Assembly (NCBI GenBank): GCA_963513935.1
Contig: OY740776.1
Span: 6,846,224-6,910,223 of the forward strand
Length of the DNA: 64,000 bases
Direction of reading: 5' to 3'
DNA from: Aphrophora alni
Taxonomy: Eukaryota > Arthropoda > Insecta > Hemiptera > Aphrophoridae
In this document: piece after piece, positions 58,490 through 64,000 of the stretch
Layout: the number at the start of each line of letters is the position of its first letter
Position numbering within the stretch: position 1 is the first letter of the stretch
Notes under the pieces: model-generated
Told to the model about the DNA's origin: nothing
Seen by the model: only the letters and a program-made list of their open reading frames with translations
The model's database searches: none
Translations under genes and position numbers: made by a program

Positions 58490-58855
58490 TTCTTTTCACT
58501 TTTTGATTGACAACTATCGAACTGACAATTTTTGTGACGTTTTGCTTTTGGGGAAGGATAAGTGAGAAAATTTGTGCAGTGATAATCAGTCTTCAAATAT
58601 AAATTTGTAAAATATACTTTCACTCTTGGCTGGTGGACGTTCCACAAATAATATTAAACCTGTGGTTTTACCTTTCAATTGTTGTTTTCTTTCTTGGAAA
58701 ACCCAGAGTCATTTCAGTAAATGAGTAGAGATAAAGACAAGTTTAGACAGGTTATTTTTGTTTGTTTCCGTGCTTGCTCCAGCCAGTCCAAAGTTTATGT
58801 TTGATAAGTCAATAGAAGGAGTGTAACAGCTGTTCCCGTGGTTTGTAAAAAACAA
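58490..58855 (+). repeat. Dispersed repeat family D, long copy
   Basis: TTTTTGATTGACAACTATCG, GTGAGAAAATTTGTGCAGTG, CTTTCTTGGAAAACCCAGAG, TTTCCGTGCTTGCTCCAGCC, TAACAGCTGTTCCCG. A second partial copy of the 3' part is at 61505-61795, and minus copies are at 34900-35312 and 53075-53180. It ends directly at the LINE RNase H repeat. Confidence 0.6.
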
Positions 58856-58856
58856 C

Positions 58857-59398
58857 CCTGTAAAGGAAAACCGGGTAAATTTGCACTGGGTGCTGAGGCA
58901 TAAGGACGTTGAGGGTATAGTGGAACAGGCCTAGGAAGGCACTTCGCAGATCGGGTGAAAACGCTGTACTATTCTCGAAGTAAACGTTAAGGGGTGCGAG
59001 GAGGGCAAGTCTCAGGTAGCTGGCGATTCGGAGGCAAAGTCAATGTTTGTGGAACGGTGTTATTTTCCGACATAATCCATCTCTTCCTCTACCGCTCAGC
59101 ACCGGGCACAAGTGCCTTCTTAGGGGCTGTTCCACTATAAAGAGAAGCCAGAAATGGCTCTGTATTAGAGTTTGTAGGATCTTTGTCAGCTGTAGGAATA
59201 TCCGTGTTTCTGGCCAAGATGGCCATAAACAGGTGGGTTTATGCAAAACACTATCAAACACGGGGAAGCCTTGAGGAGCACTTCTATAATAAATCTTTAT
59301 TTAATGACAACCCTTCAGGTAGTTCTGAAAGGACAATAATAACCCGAAGTAGGGGACAACTCAGAAAAATTACGGGACTTACACTGGGTTTGTTAAAA
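58857..59398 (+). pseudogene. LINE RNase H/C-terminal fragment, copy 1 (interrupted)
   Basis: Starts VNLHWVLRHKDVEG (RNase H C-terminal region), is broken from about 58940 to 59145 by unrelated sequence, then resumes with LEFVGSLSAVGISVFLAKMA, INRWVYAKHYQTRGSLEEHF and IITRSRGQLRKITGL. Stops and the insertion make it dead. Confidence 0.7.
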
Positions 59399-59960
59399 AT
59401 AACCATGTAAAGGAAAAACGGATAACTTTTGACTGGGTGCGGAACGAAATTGAAGGTAATGAGAAGGCAATCAATTTAGCTAAACGGGGACCTTCATCAG
59501 AGTTTATAGGACCTGGACTTGAGCTAGGAATATCCCTGTGCCTGTCGAAGTAAGCCATAAACATGTGGGTTCATGCAAAACTCCAGCAAAGATGGGGAAG
59601 CCTTAAGGAGCACAACTATAGTAAATCATTACTTAAGGACATCCCTTTAGGTAGTCCTGAAAAGACAATAATAACCCGAAGTAGGGGACAACTCAGACAA
59701 ATTACGGTAAACTATAATCTGAGAATACACATGCACTTTGCTTATCATGGCAAAACTGTTGTAGACTGTGCGGGAAGGGTGAGGAGACTCCAAACCCCAT
59801 AATTTTCAATTGTGAAGTCTTGACCAATAAGAGGCGAAAGGTTTTTGGATTCCAAGTTCCTGGGGAACTATCGTTGGAAGAGCTGGTTAGTGGATTACCT
59901 AAACACGTAAGGGGAACAAATCTGCTAAGCTGGAATGCGGAGGCTTTAGTTGCACAATAG
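59399..59960 (+). pseudogene. LINE RNase H/C-terminal fragment, copy 2
   Basis: Reads ITFDWVRNEIEGNEKAINLA, KRGPSSEFIGPG, an in-frame stop, INMWVHAKLQQRWGSLKEHN, IITRSRGQLRQIT, NLRIHMHFAYHGKTVVDCAG, and after a shift ETPNPIIFNCEVLTNKRRKV, FGFQVPGELSLEELVSGLPK and WNAEALVAQ with a stop at 59958-59960. This is RNase H followed by the C-terminal region (ETP..I.F.C.VL) of an insect LINE. It is a tandem copy of the preceding fragment, and a third copy is at 27648-27845. Confidence 0.8.
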
Positions 59961-60410
59961 GCCATCGGTCGCAGTGCCAGTGCTGGTTTTAAACTCCAAA
60001 CAAAATCAATCAAAACCTGAGACAACCAAAATAGAGAAATTGATACAGTGATGATTTAAAATGTCAATATTGCTGTAGGCTACGTTCGTATCTCGCGTTT
60101 TATTAAACTTGTAACACACTAAATTAGATAACAATTTGTAGATTACAATTAATTCTGCATGTAACGGTAACAACCTCACATTTCTACGATGACAAATAGC
60201 GAAGTTATTGTCAAAAAATAATTTCGAACCTGGCCCTACTAGGTTTCTAGTGCAAAAGTGACATGGAAAAATTAGTTATAACTAACTTGCGTATTTCCTG
60301 TTTTAATGTAACAATTGTTGGAATTGGTGATCTTCGTTGGTTTGGCAGTGTGCTAGCCGTAATACTAAGGTCTTGTACTATTAAATCTAAAACAGGTCCA
60401 TCTGAGTATA

Positions 60411-60545
60411 TGGATAGACAGAAGAGGCGCTGTGGAATGGTCAGCAAGGTCTCCTGACCTTGATCCTCTAGACTATTTCTTTTGGGGTCACATAAAAAAC
60501 CTCGGTTATGAAATTAACCCATCTCAAGTCAAAAATCAGGCGTAG
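60411..60545 (+). pseudogene. Mariner-superfamily transposase fragment
   Basis: The frame reads WIDRRGAVEWSARSPDLDPL, DYFFWGHIKNLGYEINPS, then a stop at 60543. W.(A/P)RSPDL.PLD.F.WG is the hallmark around the last catalytic Asp of Tc1/mariner-type transposases. Coding stops where the internal foldback begins, and QFEHLFEV from the C-terminus is found beyond it near 61010-61035. Confidence 0.85.
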
Positions 60546-60895
60546 TGAAACTGCCCCGATATTTTGGGTACTTTTGAAACGATGAAACTGCCCCGCTCAT
60601 TAAAGAGGATTAGGAAGGGTCGCCTCACAAGACTAGAAATGCTGAAATTGCCCCGAGCGCCCAAATAATATTGAAAATTTTATTTTACATGTTACGCTAA
60701 GGGACCTAACCTAACCTAACTTACAGGCTTATATGCTTGATTGAGGTTAAATTTAAACACATACTACCGAAATTGCGCTCGAGGCAATTTCAGTATTTCT
60801 GGTCTTGCGAGACGACGATTCTTGATCCTTTTTAATGAGCGGTGCAGTTTCATCATTTCAAACGTACCTAAAATATCGGGACAGTTTCATAGTCC
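60545..60895. mobile_element. Foldback element inserted in the transposon
   Basis: Inverted arms (about 60545-60660 and 60775-60895) each hold three spaced copies of a GAAACTGCCCCG-type module (60547, 60583, 60645 and complements). The spacer has CCTAACCTAACCTAAC at about 60705. It interrupts the transposase frame exactly, so it is younger than the mariner remnant. No target duplication was found. Confidence 0.65.
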
Positions 60896-61096
60896 CCCAA
60901 AAACCTACAAGGTAGAATTTTACAAGAGGTCAATCCATTCCAAGAGAATCTTTTGCGAATGCTGTCTCAGTTTTTTACAAACGGTTGACAAACCACCGAA
61001 AGTCACCAATTCGAGCACTTGTTCGAGGTAAGAGATACGCAAGTTAGTCATAACTAATATCTTCATGTCACTTTTGCCAGGGATTTACTAGAAACC

Positions 61097-62312
61097 AGTT
61101 GGAGGTTTCATTATTTTTCTATTGAATACACCTTTCCAATGATATACAATATCTCAAGATAGGGGTTGCCATTTAAAAATTGAAAGTTGCCATATTTCAC
61201 AAAGGGAGGCAAAAATTTTAACCTCTTCTTAAACACCAGAAAAAGTGTTATAGGTAAGGTAGATGTTTACGTTGATATAGCAATCCATTTAAATTATATC
61301 GCGGTGTATCACGACTTATTTTACACCCTGTATATGAATTGCACAAGGACGCTTTAATCAACTTGAAATGAATACAGGTTGAGATTGTTGAAAATGTATA
61401 AGATTTAGTCTCTTTAAGTTGGTAAAAATTAGAAAAAAGAAAAACAAATCTGGAAGTGATGTAAATATTAATTTCAGACTCTACCCTTATGAACCCTATC
61501 TACCCTTATGAACCTTTCCATATGTAATTCTTCAGTTAGAAAATTTATACAAATTACTTTCGCCCTTGGCTTTGAAAGTCTACACAATGACAACAAGTGG
61601 TTTGTACTTTCTATTTTTTCTTTCTTGGAAAACCCAACAAGTCATTTCAGTAAACAAACAGATAAACACAACACGTTTAAACAGGTTGTTTTTGCTTGGA
61701 TCTGTTCCACAGCCAGTCCGTACGTTTGATGAGTCAATCAGGGGTGAGTTCAAGGGTGTAACGGTTGTTGCTATTGTTTGTGAGACAATAATAATAGAGG
61801 AACGGAGAATATCGACGTACTGAACATAAGTTCACTACGTTTTCTTGGCAACTTAGAGAAGTAAATATAAATTAAAACATTGGTCACGTTCTGTTGAGCT
61901 TTTCATCAACTAAAACTTGAATCGAATTGAGAGACTTCGTTAGAGATTTAAACGGTTCAATGAATAGTGTCAATCAAAATGGCGGAAAGTGAAGTTATTA
62001 GGGAGTGGTTGGTGCGACCTTTTGAGAGATTTAAAGAGAGACAAAAACTAGAATATTGAGAAACTTCGAAGCTGTGATTCAAGACAACGACAAAAGTTCT
62101 TTTAAAGGAATTAATCTCTAAAGATATTTCAGGATACAGAAATTATTTGAGAATGTCAGAAGGTAAATTTAAAGAATTTCCTTTGAAATTAAAAGATGGC
62201 ATAATAAAGCCAAACGTAAATTTCTAAGAAGCAACAGGTGATTGTTTTGCTAGCTTTACTAGTTTTATATAGGGTTCTAAAAAATATGATCTCTGATCTT
62301 TTACTACACTAT
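61097..62312. other. Stretch with a partial family D copy
   Basis: Positions 61505-61795 match the 3' part of family D (TTTCTTGGAAAACCCAACAA, ACAGCCAGTCCGTACGTTTG). A TTACACCCTGTATATG terminus lies at about 61319. No gene is supported. Confidence 0.45.
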
Positions 62313-62320
62313 TATCAAAC

Positions 62321-62533
62321 GGGTGGTACCGAACTGGTCCGATGGTCAAAATATTCCAATTATATTTTTGTTGCTTAGGGAAGGGTCACGGTCGAACTGG
62401 TCCGATGGTTAGAAAGCAGGTAGAGGCAGGAAATCCCGGAAAAGTTACTTACCTAACCTAACCTAACCTATTTGCCGTCGGACCAGTTCGACCTCACCCC
62501 TACGCGAACCCTCGGACCAGTTCGACAACACCC
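62321..62533. mobile_element. Small foldback element with 8-bp target duplication
   Basis: Flanked by TATCAAAC at 62313-62320 and 62534-62541. Termini GGGTGGTACCGAACTGGTCC and the complement of GGACCAGTTCGACAACACCC are inverted. A second inner inverted pair of the GAACTGGTCCGA module lies at about 62394 and 62476, so each arm has two modules. CCTAACCTAACCTAACC lies at about 62454 between the arms. Only 213 bp long, no coding. Superfamily unknown; hAT or Mutator-like would fit the duplication length. Confidence 0.7.
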
Positions 62534-62649
62534 TATCAAACGGGGAATGCAGCTATATGAAGGGATGCCTCCCTCTAACGCACGCGCCATCACACTCAGG
62601 CGTGCAGAGTATTAGAACTGGCCGGTACCTGCCGTGGGCCACCCGCATA

Positions 62650-63278
62650 AATTACCTACTATGTGCTTCACTTGATCAAACTTTCTTTTATTTAATTTGA
62701 TTTTTTAAAATAAAATCTGTCATATATTTTTATTCCACAATTCCTTACAAGAAAAATAATACCAAACAATGTATAATTTAATAGACTCCAAAATCAACAA
62801 TGTTTGCTACAAAATGAATGACAGTGACTAATAAGTGTGAATAAACAACACTATCGTATATCTTTATCGAAAAATATGTACATTTCGATTTTAACTAAAC
62901 AAAGGAGCACAATACAATAATAAATAAGTTGTACTTTATTATTTACATTGTGATAAGCTGTGTATGAATAAATATGTATTAAAACGGTAATATTGGTTAC
63001 ACAATTTATTTTTTTAAATTTAACACTTGCTAATTTAAGCAACACTAATAATAATGTTGAAAACAGCAAAACATTTCCCACTAAAAAATATTTTTCGATA
63101 AATATATACGATATTTTCACACTTATTAGTCATCATACTGTCACTCATTTTGTAGCACTGTCTATTCTGTGCTATAATTCATTTTTCTTGTAATTATTTG
63201 TAGAATAAAAAATATATAAATAATATTTCAAATATCAAATAAATTAAAGTTTTATAAAGTGAAGCACAGTAGGTGATT
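62650..63278. mobile_element. Foldback/TIR element, long imperfect arms
   Basis: The left end AATTACCTACTATGTGCTTC mirrors the right end GAAGCACAGTAGGTGATT. Further in, CTACAAAATGAATGACAGTG and TATCTTTATCGAAAAAT (62808-62875) are mirrored at 63084-63155. Arms are about 200-240 bases with an AT-rich core. A CATA sequence flanks both ends, too short to be sure of as a target duplication. Confidence 0.6.
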
Positions 63279-63960
63279 CATACGGTTGGCTTGGGTGTAG
63301 GTTCTTGTGTGAGTGAAGCGACCATTCGTTCAGCTGCATTCCCTGTTTGATACTAGTATAGATATATTAAAGCAAATGTGTTTTGAAAATCATAAATTAG
63401 CACGATGTCATGATACCATAACATATGTGAACCTAATCATTCAGTTCTATGTGAATATTCTTGTTTTAGATGGGTGGGTTGGTATAATGAAGATAAATTT
63501 ACAGTAAGCTTTTAATTATTGTTCATGGAATTAAGGAAACAATTAAACTAATCTATAAAATGACAAATAATAATGGCGGATTAATCTTGAATTTGTTATC
63601 TTTATAATGTTGAATCTGAGAGGTGCATTATAAAGATATTAAGTACACCTGACAGCTGTCACGTAGTTTTATAAAAACCAATACTAAACAGATTTTTTAA
63701 ATCTATACGATTCTCATATTTGCACGTCGGACCTAAAGCTGTGTAGTAAATAAATTCTTTCGCATCCAAAGCTTTCAATGTCGCCTGGCAGTATAGAAAC
63801 ACCCGATTCACTCGTGGTGAAACTCCCCAACCCCCAGTGGATTTTGTCAAACCGGAGAGTTTTAACAGAGTCGTTGCATCAAAGTTGTATCAAAACTTAA
63901 TAATTTCCACATTAATAATTTGTTAACACACTTATAGGACATCCAGAATCTTTAAATTTG
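63279..63960. other. Unannotated stretch
   Basis: Short frames only, with no recognisable domain. Confidence 0.4.
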
Positions 63961-64000
63961 GCTAGGTTAGGTTAGGTTAGGTTAGGTTAGGTTAAGTTAG
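63961..64000 (+). repeat. (TTAGG)n array running off the window
   Basis: Eight pentamers, one TTAAG-like variant, cut by the window edge. Confidence 0.9.

Larger units (their letters stand above)
60242..61096 (+). mobile_element. Mariner-like DNA transposon remnant with TIRs
   Basis: Inverted termini of about 55 bases. The left reads GGTTTCTAG, GCAAAAGTGACATG, TTAGTTATAACTAACTTGCG; the right is its complement with an extra eight bases. It contains transposase pieces (60411-60545 and 60940-61055), the latter overlapping the right terminus. The N-terminal and first catalytic regions are missing. It is split by a foldback insertion. Confidence 0.8.

Noticed and set aside
63961..64000. True chromosome end
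   Set aside because: Only eight pentamers before the window edge, and similar interstitial arrays occur throughout in both orientations.

Overview
This window looks like repeat-dense, AT-rich intergenic or heterochromatic DNA from an arthropod, most likely an insect. The main reason is the many interstitial blocks of (TTAGG)n/(CCTAA)n, the canonical insect telomere motif, together with decayed insect-type LINEs and a mariner-like transposon. The exact taxon cannot be fixed from this sequence; a hemipteran is only a guess. I found no convincing host protein-coding gene, no rRNA and no intact tRNA. Almost all open reading frames are short, AT-rich and unsupported, and the long ones (about 160-220 codons) are products of tandem repeats or of adjoining transposon pieces.

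Layout. 0-2 kb: foldback/TIR elements with ACAGGGTGT termini and AAAATGGCGG-type internal motifs. 2.6-4.9 kb: an A49 tract, a palindromic element with hammerhead-like hairpins, and a 196-bp tandem repeat. 5.8-7.4 kb: TTAGG/TTGGG arrays with a duplicated 139-bp block, then copies of a dispersed repeat here called family A. 8-9 kb: a near-perfect hairpin element. 9.7-12.3 kb: a 49/50-bp minisatellite with an internal 692-bp segmental duplication. 13-16 kb: an AC microsatellite inside a palindrome, then more foldback/TIR elements. 17.1-19.2 kb: LINE debris on both strands. 20.1-23.1 kb: a satellite whose units carry TTAGG runs, then CCTAA arrays. 25.6-27.9 kb: MITE-like DNA, RNase H fragments, a large palindrome and a Jockey-like LINE end. 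30.8 kb: another palindrome. 34.9-38.7 kb: tandem duplications and a second, unrelated telomere-motif satellite. 41-43.5 kb: a hairpin-motif element, a 27-bp minisatellite and a 1.2-kb foldback transposon with a 10-bp target duplication. 46.9-47.8 kb: a purine-rich satellite. 50-54.9 kb: facing TTAGG and CCTAA arrays, a tRNA-related SINE-like piece and a 1.7-kb hexamer repeat. 56.6-57.3 kb: a 22-bp repeat. 58.5-63.3 kb: a duplicated LINE RNase H end, a mariner-like remnant split by a foldback, and two more foldback elements. The window ends inside a TTAGG array.

Three themes stand out. (1) A hairpin motif of the form CTGANGA-stem-GAAAC, resembling the hammerhead ribozyme core, occurs about 18 times. 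Four pairs lie head-to-head in palindromes, an arrangement reminiscent of Penelope-like elements, although complete ribozymes were not demonstrated. (2) Telomere-motif arrays repeatedly border tandem duplications of the unique DNA beside them, and this has produced two independent satellites. (3) Three foldback elements carry different iterated terminal modules; one of them also has a clear 8-bp target duplication, another a 10-bp one, and two hold a short CCTAA run near the centre.
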